A stretch of DNA of 64,000 bases, taken from contig JAFKFN010000008.1 of the NCBI GenBank assembly GCA_017308255.1, positions 91,596 through 155,595 on the forward strand. Reading direction: 5' to 3'. Shown piece after piece: positions 1 through 8,476 of the stretch. Numbering within the stretch: the stretch's first letter is position 1; the number at the start of each line of letters is the position of its first letter. The notes below the pieces were generated by a model. It ran no database searches. It saw only the letters and a program-made list of their open reading frames with translations, and was not told the origin of the DNA. This DNA is from Altererythrobacter sp. (GTDB lineage Bacteria; Pseudomonadota; Alphaproteobacteria; Sphingomonadales; Sphingomonadaceae). Both the position numbers and the translations under genes were made by a program.

Positions 1-915
1 TTCGGCGTTGAGCCGCACGGCCCGCGCCTTTTCCACCAGCTTTGCCACGAAGGCGTCATGCACGCTGCGGTGCACATAGACCCGCTCGGTCGAATAGCAG
101 ACCTGGCCCGTGGCATAGACCGCGCCGCGCAGCACGGCGGTGGCCGCCCGCTCCAGATCGACCGTCTCCGTCACGATCGCCGGGTCCTTGCCGCCCAGTT
201 CCAGGAAGCAGGGGATCAGCCGCTCGGCACAGGCGACCGCCACCTTGCGCCCGGTGGGCACGCTGCCGGTGAAGCAGATCAGATCCGCCTGGCCGATCAC
301 CTGCTGGCCCACCTCGCCGCCGCCGCTCACGTAATCGAACACCGCCGCCAGTTCCGGCACCGCGCGCACGGTTTCGAACAGCGCCTCGATCACGCGGGGC
401 GTCACTTCCGAAGGCTTGAGCAGCACCGCCGAACCGGCGAACAGCGCCGGCACCGCATCGAGCAGCGCCAGCATCAGCGGCGCGTTCCAGGGGGAGATCA
501 CCCCCACCAGCGCATAAGGCACGAGTTCGCTGCGTACTTCCACCGTGGGCATGACCGCGCTGGTCCCGTTCACCCGGTAAGCCGCCAGCGCCTTGGGCGC
601 ATCCTCCAGCCAGCCGCCGATATTGGCCAGGGTGATGAAGCCTTGCAGGTACGAGGTATGGCACCCGCCGGTATCGACCGCGTCGGCCTCCCCGATCTCG
701 GCGGCGCGCGCTTTCACTTCGCCCAGCCAACGGGCCATCACCCCGCAACGCGCTTCCAAGGGCAGGGCGGCCCACCGCTGCTGGCCTTCGCGCAGACGGG
801 CGGCCTTCGCCGTCACGTCCTCTGCACTTGAAACGGCCAGTCTGTAATCGGCCTGCCCGGTGCGCGGATTGCGCACGGCCAGCATCGCTTCCTGGGCGGG
901 AGCCGCGGACGCCAT
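1..915 (-). CDS. Aldehyde dehydrogenase, partial (C-terminus beyond window)
   Basis: NAD(P)-dependent oxidation of an aldehyde to the acid. The 305 visible codons run off the left edge without a stop. Visible motifs are PWNAP (Asn144, oxyanion region), FTGSVPTG (215-222, cofactor loop), LELGGKDP with the general-base Glu239, and GQVCYS with the catalytic Cys273, so the active-site half is complete. The ATG at 915 follows a strong AGAGGAGAGG site. It is the last gene seen of a minus-strand series and lies downstream of a TonB-dependent receptor in a catabolic island. An aromatic aldehyde substrate is plausible but inferred. Family assignment is secure; substrate is not. Confidence 0.9.
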   Translation of the reverse strand, partial: MASAAPAQEAMLAVRNPRTGQADYRLAVSSAEDVTAKAARLREGQQRWAALPLEARCGVMARWLGEVKARAAEIGEADAVDTGGCHTSYLQGFITLANIGGWLEDAPKALAAYRVNGTSAVMPTVEVRSELVPYALVGVISPWNAPLMLALLDAVPALFAGSAVLLKPSEVTPRVIEALFETVRAVPELAAVFDYVSGGGEVGQQVIGQADLICFTGSVPTGRKVAVACAERLIPCFLELGGKDPAIVTETVDLERAATAVLRGAVYATGQVCYSTERVYVHRSVHDAFVAKLVEKARAVRLNAE

Positions 916-1074
916 GACCTCTCCTCTTGTCGTCTTTTGCCCACCGGTAACGTCTCGCGGGCGCGCACGATAGCGGCAATTTAACCGCGAGGATCAGCAG
1001 GGGAATGCGTGCGCCCGGTACCGTTCATGCGGGGCCGGTCGCTCCGGCGATGTTCCGGAGCGACCGGCCCTATG

Positions 1075-3069
1075 TCAGAAGCCGTAACGGAAGCCGCCCC
1101 ACACGGTCAGCGGCTCGCCAAGGTCCATCGATCCGCCCTGGTTGCGGGTGATGACCTTCTTGTCGAACAGGTTCTCCACCCGGCCGACGAAGCTCAGCCG
1201 ATCGACCAGCGGCACTTGCGCGAACAGGTCCACCGTCGTCGCGGCGGGCAGCGCGTCGTCCTGCTGGTCATCCTCGTATTGCAGCCCGACATGGCGCACC
1301 GTCGCCGCCAAGTTCGTGCCTTCGGCCGGCCGCCAGCTCGCCGTCACGCTGCCCGCCCATTTCGGCGTCTGCGCGGGACGGAAGCCGTCGAGATCGGCCG
1401 CCTGCCCCGTGCCGCGCATCTTGGCTTCGGTATAGGCGAGCGTGCCATCAAGGCTGAACTGGCCGAACTGGAGCTGCGTGCCGAATTCGAGGCCCTGGGC
1501 GTCGATCGCGTCGATGTTCCGCCGCTGGCGTTCGTTGGTGCCGATGGTGACGTTGGTGATCGCGTGCTTCACCTTGTTGTCGAAGGCCGTCAGCGTGAAG
1601 CCCACGCCGGGCGCCGGGCGCCAGTCCACGCCCGCTTCGAAGCCTTCCAGCCGCTCGTTCTCGAGCGCGGCATTGGCCTGCGTGGTCACCGGGAACACCA
1701 CGAAGGGGCGGTAAAGCTCGTTCAGGGTGGGCAGCCGCAGCGAGCTGTAGGCCGCCGCGCGCAGGCTCAGGCCGCCGCCCGCCTTGAACACCGCGCCCGC
1801 GCGGTAGGAGAACGCCCAGTCGTCCCGGTCGGGATAGACCGAATCCTCGATCACCCCGCCCGCGGCGTTGAGATTGCGGTGATAGCCATCCCGGATCGTC
1901 CAGCGATCGGCGCGCACGCCGCCGGTCAGCGTCAGCAGCCCCAGCTGCCAGTCATCCTCCAGGAACAGGCCCAGATCCGTGTTCACCCCGCCGGCGAAGC
2001 GGCTGCCGTTTCCGGCCCCATTGGCGGCATAGCGATATTCGGCCAGATCGCCTTCCGAGCGGCGGAAATCGGAGCCCAGGCGCAGCGTATGCCCGCCGCC
2101 GACCGGCGGGCGCACTTCGATCTTGCCGCCTTGCCCGGTAGAAGGCGTGTCCGCCTGATCGAGCGTCTTGGTGAAGGTGCTGGAGGAGATCACGATATTG
2201 TTGAAGTTGCGCCACTGGGCATAAGCCAGCGCATCCACCTGCCAGGGGCCACGGCTGACCACCCGGGCGCTGATATCCTGCCCGTTGCTGCCGGTGTCCG
2301 CCCCCTTGAAGCGCAGCACGCGATCGTCGTCATAAGCCAGCCCGCGCACCTGGACTTCGATATCGTCGCCCAGCGGCTGCACGATGCGGCCGCTGGCCGA
2401 CCACGAATTGAACCGCGCGCGGGCCGTGGCGGGCACGCGCTGATCCACCGGCGTGGTGTAGTAGCCCTGGCCGCGATCCCACCGGCCGCTGATCACCGCG
2501 AAACCCCGGCCCAGCTTCGGCGCGACCGTGCCGGACACTTCCGCTTCCGAACGATCGTTCAACATGGCCTGGCCGCTGAAGCCGCCCAGCGTCGCGGCGT
2601 CGGCGCTTTCCAGCTCGATCGTGCCGCCCAGCGCGCCCGTGCCGAACGGGCCGGAGCCGCCGCCGCGGGTGACGCGGATGTTCGACAGCCGCTCGGGCGC
2701 GACGGCCGAGAACGGGATGTAGCCGAAGAACGGATCGGCCAGCGGCACCCCGTCCAGCAGCATCAGCGCCCGGCTGGTGGCATTGCCGCCCAGCGCGCGC
2801 AGCGTGGCGCCCTGCGCGCTGGGGTTGGAGGCGCGGCTGTCGGACCGGCGGAATTGCTGGAAGCCGGCGACGGATGACAGCACGTCCTCGATCCGGCCGG
2901 AGGCGCTGGAAACGATCTCGTCGCGGTCCAGCTCGATAACGTCATAGGCCGGGGTCGCGGGCGTCTGTTCCAGACCCTGCCCCGTCACCACGATCACCGA
3001 CGTTTGTTGCGCCAGTGCCGGCACGGCGGCGAACAGCAGTGGAAGCGAAGCCAGATACTTCAGGCGCAT
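1075..3069 (-). CDS. TonB-dependent outer membrane receptor
   Basis: Outer membrane active transporter of 664 aa. It has a clear signal peptide (residues 1-20, ending AVPALA), a TonB-box-like TSVIVVTG just after it, a plug domain (about 40-155, with LLDGVPLADPFFG and VTRGGGSGPFGTGALGG) and a long beta-barrel ending in an aromatic residue (GGFRYGF). The size suits the BtuB/vitamin B12-like class. No Fur-type site is visible upstream, unlike the receptor at 33950, and it lies among aldehyde and alcohol dehydrogenases. Import of an aromatic or other organic substrate rather than iron is therefore possible. That is inference from context. Confidence 0.92.
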   Translation of the reverse strand: MRLKYLASLPLLFAAVPALAQQTSVIVVTGQGLEQTPATPAYDVIELDRDEIVSSASGRIEDVLSSVAGFQQFRRSDSRASNPSAQGATLRALGGNATSRALMLLDGVPLADPFFGYIPFSAVAPERLSNIRVTRGGGSGPFGTGALGGTIELESADAATLGGFSGQAMLNDRSEAEVSGTVAPKLGRGFAVISGRWDRGQGYYTTPVDQRVPATARARFNSWSASGRIVQPLGDDIEVQVRGLAYDDDRVLRFKGADTGSNGQDISARVVSRGPWQVDALAYAQWRNFNNIVISSSTFTKTLDQADTPSTGQGGKIEVRPPVGGGHTLRLGSDFRRSEGDLAEYRYAANGAGNGSRFAGGVNTDLGLFLEDDWQLGLLTLTGGVRADRWTIRDGYHRNLNAAGGVIEDSVYPDRDDWAFSYRAGAVFKAGGGLSLRAAAYSSLRLPTLNELYRPFVVFPVTTQANAALENERLEGFEAGVDWRPAPGVGFTLTAFDNKVKHAITNVTIGTNERQRRNIDAIDAQGLEFGTQLQFGQFSLDGTLAYTEAKMRGTGQAADLDGFRPAQTPKWAGSVTASWRPAEGTNLAATVRHVGLQYEDDQQDDALPAATTVDLFAQVPLVDRLSFVGRVENLFDKKVITRNQGGSMDLGEPLTVWGGFRYGF

Positions 3070-3255
3070 GGAACAGGTCCCTCCCGTTGAAATTGCGTTT
3101 GTCCGGCGCTTTAGCGGCTGATCCTTGCCGCGTCACCCCTCCTTTGCCAAACAGGGCGCGCCGCAAGGAGATATGAGAAAACGCTTCGCTTGATTGCCTC
3201 TGAAACCCGCGCGGCCGAGCCGCCAGGTCCATCCACCAGACAGGATTTGTTGACT

Positions 3256-3708
3256 ATGTCCGTTCCACCGACGGTTTCGCACGATCATCCCGCGCTGCTC
3301 GCCAGCCCCGACCCGAAGCTCGCCGCCAACAAGCGGCTGGTCTATGATATGTACCGGATCGTGCTCCAGGCGGGGCACGCCGACCGGGCGCACGAATTCA
3401 TCGCCAGCGATTACATCCAGCATAACCCGAACGCGGCGCAAGGCCTGGCCGGCCTGGTGGACTATGTCCGATCCTCGCGCCCCGAGCGGGAGATACAGGA
3501 CACGCTCGACCTACCGCTGGTCCACCTGATGGCCGAAGGCGATCATGTCGCCACCACCTTCGTGCGGCCCGAGAAGGACGCTGCCGGCGAAACCTATTAT
3601 TCGAGCTGGTTCGACCTCTACCGCATCGAGAACGGCAAGATCGCCGAGCACTGGGACCCGATGCTCAAGAGCGACCCGAAGATTGATCCGAACACGAAGA
3701 AGCTGTGA
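3256..3708 (+). CDS. SnoaL-like / NTF2-fold protein
   Basis: Protein of 150 aa with the SnoaL-like pattern: ANKRLVYDMYRIVLQAGHADRAHEFIASDYIQHNP, followed by a segment ending SSWFDLYRIENGKIAEHWD. Members of this fold are small cone-shaped proteins that often act as cofactor-free cyclases, isomerases or lyases. The His in YIQHNP and the acidic residues of IENGKIAEHWD are the usual pocket residues. I chose the ATG at 3256; an upstream TTG at 3190 would add 22 residues with no family resemblance. It is divergent from the TonB receptor. It is one of four NTF2-fold proteins in the first 18 kb. Exact activity unknown. Confidence 0.8.
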   Translation: MSVPPTVSHDHPALLASPDPKLAANKRLVYDMYRIVLQAGHADRAHEFIASDYIQHNPNAAQGLAGLVDYVRSSRPEREIQDTLDLPLVHLMAEGDHVATTFVRPEKDAAGETYYSSWFDLYRIENGKIAEHWDPMLKSDPKIDPNTKKL

Positions 3709-3745
3709 CGGCTCGGCCGGAAACCGCCGGCTGAACCAACCGGCA

Positions 3746-4330
3746 TCAGGGCTGGCTTTCCAGCAGGTTGGCCCCGGCCAGCTGCGCCCGCAGGCTTTCG
3801 AGCTGCCGCCCCGAAACGGGCGGCAGTTCCGCCGCCGGCTTGCCCTTGCGCAGCCGTTCGCGATCTTTCTCCGACGGTTCCACCGCGCGGATGCGCACCG
3901 GCGCCAGGCCCTGGCGGCGGATTCCGAGCTGCTCCGCCGCGCCGCGCGACAAGTCGATGATCCGTGATCCGCCGGCGAAGGGCCCGCGATCGTTGATCCG
4001 CACCACGATACGCCGCCCGGTATCGAGCGCCGTGACCTCGACATAAGTCGGCAGCGGCAGGGTCCGGTGCGCGGCGGTGATCCAGTCCGGCCGGAAGCGT
4101 TCGCCATTGGCCGTCTGGCTGCCGGATTCCGGGCCATACCAGGTGGCATAGCCCAGCCGGTCGTAAACCGGTTCGGCAGCCGGCGTATAAGTCGTGCCGC
4201 GCACGGTGTAGGGCCCGCCGATCCGCACCGGCACATCGCTCACCGGCCGGAAATTCCGCCCGCCGGCGCAGGCCGACAGGGCCAAGGCGGCGCCTGCCAA
4301 GCCTGCCGTTCTCATTGCCCATCCAAGCAT
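3746..4330 (-). CDS. rlpA: RlpA family septal ring lytic transglycosylase, lipoprotein
   Basis: Protein of 194 aa with a lipoprotein signal (lipobox ALSAC near residue 20) and a double-psi beta-barrel core: GYATWYGPESGSQTANGERF, then RIVVRINDRGPFAGGSRIIDLS and GAAEQLG. RlpA proteins cleave naked glycan strands at the division site in the periplasm. No SPOR domain is present at the C-terminus, so this is a short RlpA. The first ATG (4330) is used; the in-frame ATG at 4315 is an alternative. It is separated from the aldehyde dehydrogenase upstream by a repeat element and is probably unrelated to the catabolic genes. Confidence 0.88.
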   Translation of the reverse strand: MLGWAMRTAGLAGAALALSACAGGRNFRPVSDVPVRIGGPYTVRGTTYTPAAEPVYDRLGYATWYGPESGSQTANGERFRPDWITAAHRTLPLPTYVEVTALDTGRRIVVRINDRGPFAGGSRIIDLSRGAAEQLGIRRQGLAPVRIRAVEPSEKDRERLRKGKPAAELPPVSGRQLESLRAQLAGANLLESQP

Positions 4331-4398
4331 CGGCAGAAGATTAGCTTCCGGATTTCCTGGCGGGAAGCTGCCTATTGCCGCCCGCCCCCGACCGGCCC

Positions 4399-4540
4399 GT
4401 CACCCTGATCTTGGTTCAGGGTCCATTTTTCCGCACACATGGCTCCATCGGCTCCGATCAAAACCAGCCGCGCAGTGGCGCTTTATTGTCGCACTCCGGT
4501 GAGCCGGCGCAATGGATGCTGAAACAAGTTCAGCATGACG
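4399..4540. repeat. Bipartite palindromic repeat element, copy A
   Basis: A 142-bp element with a hairpin at each end: GTCACCCTGAT plus TTCAGGGTCCAT at the left, and ATGGATGCTGAAAC plus GTTCAGCATGACG at the right. Read on the minus strand it has the same end organisation as the element at 6083..6191 (CATGCTGAAC...GTTTCAGCATCC, then ATGGACCC...GGGTGAC). The two copies therefore lie in opposite orientation on either side of the aldehyde dehydrogenase. It fills most of the 238-bp gap; no gene is visible there. Confidence 0.75.
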
Positions 4541-4568
4541 ATGGGAAGCTGTGGAAAGATGCTCCCCC

Positions 4569-6041
4569 TCAGAGCCGCGCCGGTGCTCCATCCAGGAGGA
4601 TGGTCTTGGTTTCCAGGTAGGGCCACAGGCCCTCCTCGCCGCCTTCGCGGCCCACGCCGCTTTGCTTGAAGCCACCGAACGGCATGCCGAATTCCATCCG
4701 CATCCCGTTCTGCCCCATGACACCGGTGCGGATACGGCGGCTGATGTCATAGGCGGCCTGCGGATCGGTGGTCAGCACCGAGCCGTTGAGCCCGAAGTTG
4801 GACTCATTGGCGAGGCGCACCGCGTCTTCCTCGTCCTCCGCCGGGATCAGGCACAGGACGGGGCCGAAGATTTCCTCTTGGGCGATACGGCTACGGTTAT
4901 CGACATTGGCGAACAGGGTCGGCTCGATGAAATAGCCCTTGTTCAAATGCGCCGGGCGCTGGCCGCCGGTGACCAGATCGGCGCCGGACTTGCGGCCTTC
5001 CTCGATATACATCTCCACCCGATCGAGCTGGCGCTTCATCGCCAGCGGGCCGAGCTGCGTCTCCGGGTCTTCGGAATGGCCGATGCGGATGCCTTTCATC
5101 ACCCCGGCGATGGCTTCGGCCAGTTCGTCATGCCGGTGCTTGGGGACGATCGCACGACTGAGCATGGCGCAGACCTGCCCGCTCATCACCGTGATCGTGT
5201 TGCCGAGGATGCCGGCGGCCGCCTCGATCGGGAAATCGTCGCGCACGATGGCGGCGGACTTGCCGCCCAGCTCCATGGTGCAGCGAGTCATCTTGGCGCC
5301 GCAGATGCCGGCGATGTGCATGCCCGCCGCGCTCGATCCGGTGAAGCTGACCTTGTCGATATCCGTGCTGCGGATCAGGTAATCCGACGCCTCGCGCTCC
5401 GCCGGCACGAGGTTCACCGTGCCCGCCGGCAGGCCCGCCGCCTCGGCCGCTTCGGCGATGATATAGGCTTCCAGCGGGGTTTCCGGCGAAGGCTTCATCA
5501 CGATCGGGCATCCGGCCACCAGCGCATAGAACACCTTGTTGGCCATGATGCCGAACGGGGCGTTCCACGGCGCGATGCCCACCACCACGCCCACCGGCTC
5601 ACGCACGATCACAGCGGTATCGACCACCACGCCCTTCTTCTGCTCCGTCCAGGCGAAGCTTTCCCCCATGGCCGCGATGCCCCGCAACCCCGCCACGGCG
5701 CCGCCGTGCATCATCGGCGCGAAGCTGGCGAGCCCGCCCACCTGCGCCGTCCAGGCAGCGGAAAGTTCCGGCACGCGCTTTTCGAGATGATCGATCATCG
5801 CCATGAGCCGGGCGCCGCGCTCCGCCGGCGGGGTGGTCGGCCAGGGGCCGTGATCGAACGCCTGGCGCGCCGCCGCGACGGCCCGGTCCATATCCTCCGG
5901 CCCCGCCGCCGCCGTGCGAGCGACCACTTCCTCGGTGTTCGGATTGACCACCTCGATCTGGCCGCCCCCCAGCGGGGCGACCCATTCGCCGCCGATGAAC
6001 AGCTTGTCGGGATGCCGGATGTTCACGCCTTGGGGGATCAT
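4569..6041 (-). CDS. Aldehyde dehydrogenase family protein
   Basis: Complete 490-aa NAD(P)-dependent aldehyde dehydrogenase. Motifs in order: IAPWNAPFG (substrate/oxyanion Asn), MKPSPETPL, FTGSSAAG (cofactor loop), MELGGKSA (general base Glu), SGQVCAMLS (catalytic Cys), QEEIFGPVL and PFGGFKQSGVGREGG near the C-terminus. The start at 6041 follows AGGAG at 8-nt spacing; an in-frame ATG 7 codons upstream lies before this site. It is downstream of the PQQ alcohol dehydrogenase and would naturally take the aldehyde product of that enzyme to the acid. It lies between two opposite copies of a palindromic repeat. Substrate not determinable. Confidence 0.93.
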   Translation of the reverse strand: MIPQGVNIRHPDKLFIGGEWVAPLGGGQIEVVNPNTEEVVARTAAAGPEDMDRAVAAARQAFDHGPWPTTPPAERGARLMAMIDHLEKRVPELSAAWTAQVGGLASFAPMMHGGAVAGLRGIAAMGESFAWTEQKKGVVVDTAVIVREPVGVVVGIAPWNAPFGIMANKVFYALVAGCPIVMKPSPETPLEAYIIAEAAEAAGLPAGTVNLVPAEREASDYLIRSTDIDKVSFTGSSAAGMHIAGICGAKMTRCTMELGGKSAAIVRDDFPIEAAAGILGNTITVMSGQVCAMLSRAIVPKHRHDELAEAIAGVMKGIRIGHSEDPETQLGPLAMKRQLDRVEMYIEEGRKSGADLVTGGQRPAHLNKGYFIEPTLFANVDNRSRIAQEEIFGPVLCLIPAEDEEDAVRLANESNFGLNGSVLTTDPQAAYDISRRIRTGVMGQNGMRMEFGMPFGGFKQSGVGREGGEEGLWPYLETKTILLDGAPARL

Positions 6042-6082
6042 TGGGTTTCTCCTGAATTCCACACGGTCCTAATCCCCTTCCT

Positions 6083-6191
6083 CGTCATGCTGAACCCGTT
6101 TCAGCATCCCTCTCTCCCCACGCGCCCATCTTGCGAGCGAAGCGCCAGGACGCGGTCAGCGAGATGGACCCCGAAACGCGTTCGGGGTGAC
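6083..6191. repeat. Bipartite palindromic repeat element, copy B
   Basis: About 109 bp between the aldehyde dehydrogenase start and the PQQ dehydrogenase stop. The left hairpin is CATGCTGAAC-CC-GTTTCAGCAT and the right hairpin is ACCCCGAA-ACGC-GTTCGGGGTGAC. It is the inverse-orientation relative of the element at 4399..4540. It may act as a transcription attenuator between the two dehydrogenase genes; this is inference. Confidence 0.75.
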
Positions 6192-6223
6192 CGGAAAGGT
6201 CAAAGGGACTTGAGCTTGCATCC

Positions 6224-8476
6224 CTAGAAATTGGACAGGATCGTCAGGCTGCGGCTGTCGAGCGGCTTGCCTTGCGCTTTCAGTTGCAGCTCACGCGCGC
6301 GAAGCTTGCCTTGCTCGTCGATCAGGAAGGCATGGATAGCCTTCGCCTGATCCGGTGTCAGCAGGTCATCCCAGCGCGGCATGCCGTTTTGCACCAGCAG
6401 GCCCTGCAGCACGATTTGATCGAACGCCTCGTGCGTGCCCGGCGCCATGCGCCGCAAGTCCGGCAGCGGCGCGCGCGGCTGGTTGGAATGGCAGATAGAG
6501 CAGGTTTCGGTGAACAGCGCGCTGCCCATCGCGATCGTTTCCGGGGTCACCCCGGGAAGCTGCGGCGGTGGCGCGGGTGCGGGTTCCAGCGGCGGCAGGT
6601 CGGCCGGGATCGGCACGTCCCCGCCGCCCAGCTTGAACACCAGCAGGCGGTTGGCGTTACCCTTGGTATAGGCGGCTGCATAAGGCGGCACGAAGCCCCA
6701 GCCGCCCCCGCCCCAGCCGGCCTGCACGGCGATATATTGCACGCCGTCGACCTTGTAGGTCATCGGCGCGGCCAACATCGAGCTGCCGGTGTCGATCGTC
6801 TTGAGCACGCGCCCGGTCTCCGAATCGCGCACCACCAGCTTGCCCGCCAGAGTGCCGTGGATCACCAGACCGCTTTGCGTCGCGAGCACGCCGCCGCGAT
6901 CCTGCCAGCCATCGAAATCGGCGGTCCATTTGGCCTTGCCGGTCAGCGGATCGATCGCGCGAAGCTGCGAGGAATAGGGCTTTTCCGTCACCCATTTCCA
7001 TTGCGGCAGGGCCTTGACCTGTTGCTGCAAGGGCGGCGGCAGGCTGGGCAGCGCCGCCTGCAAGTCAGCCGTGAACAGCAGCGCGGCCGACGCGGCCATG
7101 GCGCCTGGGCGATAGACCGGCTTGTCCTGCCCCGGGTTGATGAACATGAGATTCCCCATGTCCACCACGCTGGCGAAATAAAGATTGCGGGCGGGGTCGT
7201 AGGCCGCCGGATGCCAGTTGCGCGCGCCCGAGCTGGCCGGGAACACGATCTTGGGGCCGGTTGAGTAATCGGAGAACTCGGGCGTCAGGATCGGCTTGCC
7301 GGTCTTCAGGTTCCACCCGCTGGCCCAGCTCGTCCGCACCAGTGCATTGGCGGCCAGCGGCTTGCCCGTCTCGCGGTCGATCACGAGGAAGAACCCGTTC
7401 TTCGGCGTGTGCAGGATGACCGGGCGCTTTGCCCCGCCCACCTCCAGCTCGGCGAAGACCATCGGCGCGGTGGCGGTGAGATCCCAGGAATCCTGCGGGG
7501 TTTCCTGGAAATACCACTTCATCTCGCCGGTCTTGCGATCGAGCGCGACGACCGAATCGAGATAGAGGTTGTCCCCGCCCGAAGGGGAACGGGTATGCAG
7601 CGGGTAAGGCCCGCCGTTGCCGGTGCCGATGATCACCTGATCGAACAGCGGATCATAGGATATCGCATCCCACACCGTGCCGCCGCCGCCGATGTCCCAC
7701 CGGCTGTTCGGGTCCCAGGTCTTGAGCGCCTTCTCCAGCGCCTCGCTTTCCTGCGGCCCGACTTTCGGATCGTGCGGAATGGTCCAGAAACGCCACGCCT
7801 GGCGGCCGTCGTCGATGGCGTAGGCCGTCACATAGCCGCGCGTATCGTATTCCGCCCCGGCATTGCCGATGATGACGAGGCCCCCGGCGATTTCCGGCGC
7901 GCCGGTGATCGTGTAGCCACGCTTGCGGTCGGCGATCGTATCGGCCTTCCACGCCACTGCGCCGGTTTTCGCGTCCAGCGCATAGAGATACCCATCGAGC
8001 GAGCCGACGAACACCTTGCCGCCCGCCACCTGGACGCCGCGGTTGCCCTGGTCGCAACAGGCGGCCCGGTTGGCCTGCATGTCCACCTCGGGGTCGAACG
8101 TCCACAGCGCCTCGCCCGTCGCGGCGTTCAGCGCATAGACCCGGCCGAGATTGCCGCTGGTGTACATGACCCCGTCGATCGCCACGGGCGTCGCTTCCTG
8201 CACGCGCGCACTGCCGAGATCGTATTGCCAGGCCAGGCCGAGCCCGCCCACGTTCTCGGGCGTGATATCCGCCAGGCGCGAGAAATGGCTGCCCGCCCAG
8301 TCGCCACCGGGGTTGTCCCAGTTTTCCCCCGCGCCGATCACCGAGGTATCGACCTTCGGCGCCTCGTCGGCCTGCGAGCAGGCGGCGAGCGCCAGAGCGA
8401 CGCCAAGCAGCACGGCGCGGCCAAAGCCCCTCCCCGCTGGGGAGGGGAGATTCAGCGCACGAAGGATTGCGATCAT
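6224..8476 (-). CDS. PQQ-dependent alcohol dehydrogenase with C-terminal cytochrome c domain (quinohemoprotein)
   Basis: Protein of 750 aa that oxidises an alcohol in the periplasm and passes electrons through heme c. Visible features are a lipobox LALAAC (Cys33), a beta-propeller of W-motif repeats, and the vicinal cysteine pair in RAACCDQGNRG typical of PQQ binding. The active-site segment is QDSWDLTATAP with the catalytic Asp. The C-terminal CSICH heme site is followed by a distal Met (NGMPRW). Two residues after the catalytic Asp is Thr, not the second Asp of lanthanide enzymes, so a Ca-type site is expected. The start at 8476 overlaps the upstream stop as ATGA. Residues about 10-17 are encoded by a palindromic repeat. 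Confidence 0.93.
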   Translation of the reverse strand: MIAILRALNLPSPAGRGFGRAVLLGVALALAACSQADEAPKVDTSVIGAGENWDNPGGDWAGSHFSRLADITPENVGGLGLAWQYDLGSARVQEATPVAIDGVMYTSGNLGRVYALNAATGEALWTFDPEVDMQANRAACCDQGNRGVQVAGGKVFVGSLDGYLYALDAKTGAVAWKADTIADRKRGYTITGAPEIAGGLVIIGNAGAEYDTRGYVTAYAIDDGRQAWRFWTIPHDPKVGPQESEALEKALKTWDPNSRWDIGGGGTVWDAISYDPLFDQVIIGTGNGGPYPLHTRSPSGGDNLYLDSVVALDRKTGEMKWYFQETPQDSWDLTATAPMVFAELEVGGAKRPVILHTPKNGFFLVIDRETGKPLAANALVRTSWASGWNLKTGKPILTPEFSDYSTGPKIVFPASSGARNWHPAAYDPARNLYFASVVDMGNLMFINPGQDKPVYRPGAMAASAALLFTADLQAALPSLPPPLQQQVKALPQWKWVTEKPYSSQLRAIDPLTGKAKWTADFDGWQDRGGVLATQSGLVIHGTLAGKLVVRDSETGRVLKTIDTGSSMLAAPMTYKVDGVQYIAVQAGWGGGGWGFVPPYAAAYTKGNANRLLVFKLGGGDVPIPADLPPLEPAPAPPPQLPGVTPETIAMGSALFTETCSICHSNQPRAPLPDLRRMAPGTHEAFDQIVLQGLLVQNGMPRWDDLLTPDQAKAIHAFLIDEQGKLRARELQLKAQGKPLDSRSLTILSNF
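8427..8447. repeat. Perfect inverted repeat inside the leader of the PQQ dehydrogenase
   Basis: CCCCTCCCC-GCT-GGGGAGGGG, a 9-bp perfect stem with a 3-nt loop. It lies in frame in the first 20 codons of the PQQ dehydrogenase, encoding LPSPAGRG just before the hydrophobic lipoprotein signal. It resembles one half of the longer element at 11241..11343, which occupies the same kind of position in another secreted redox protein. Confidence 0.8.

Noticed and set aside
1009-2877. 622-codon plus-strand open frame over the TonB receptor
   Set aside because: Antisense of a complete receptor; composition typical of a shadow frame.
3100-3125. GCGCTTTAGCGG motif near 3110, also near 20835 and, in part, 24795, as a regulon site
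   Set aside because: Orientation and distance to the genes differ and the motif is short; too weak to claim.
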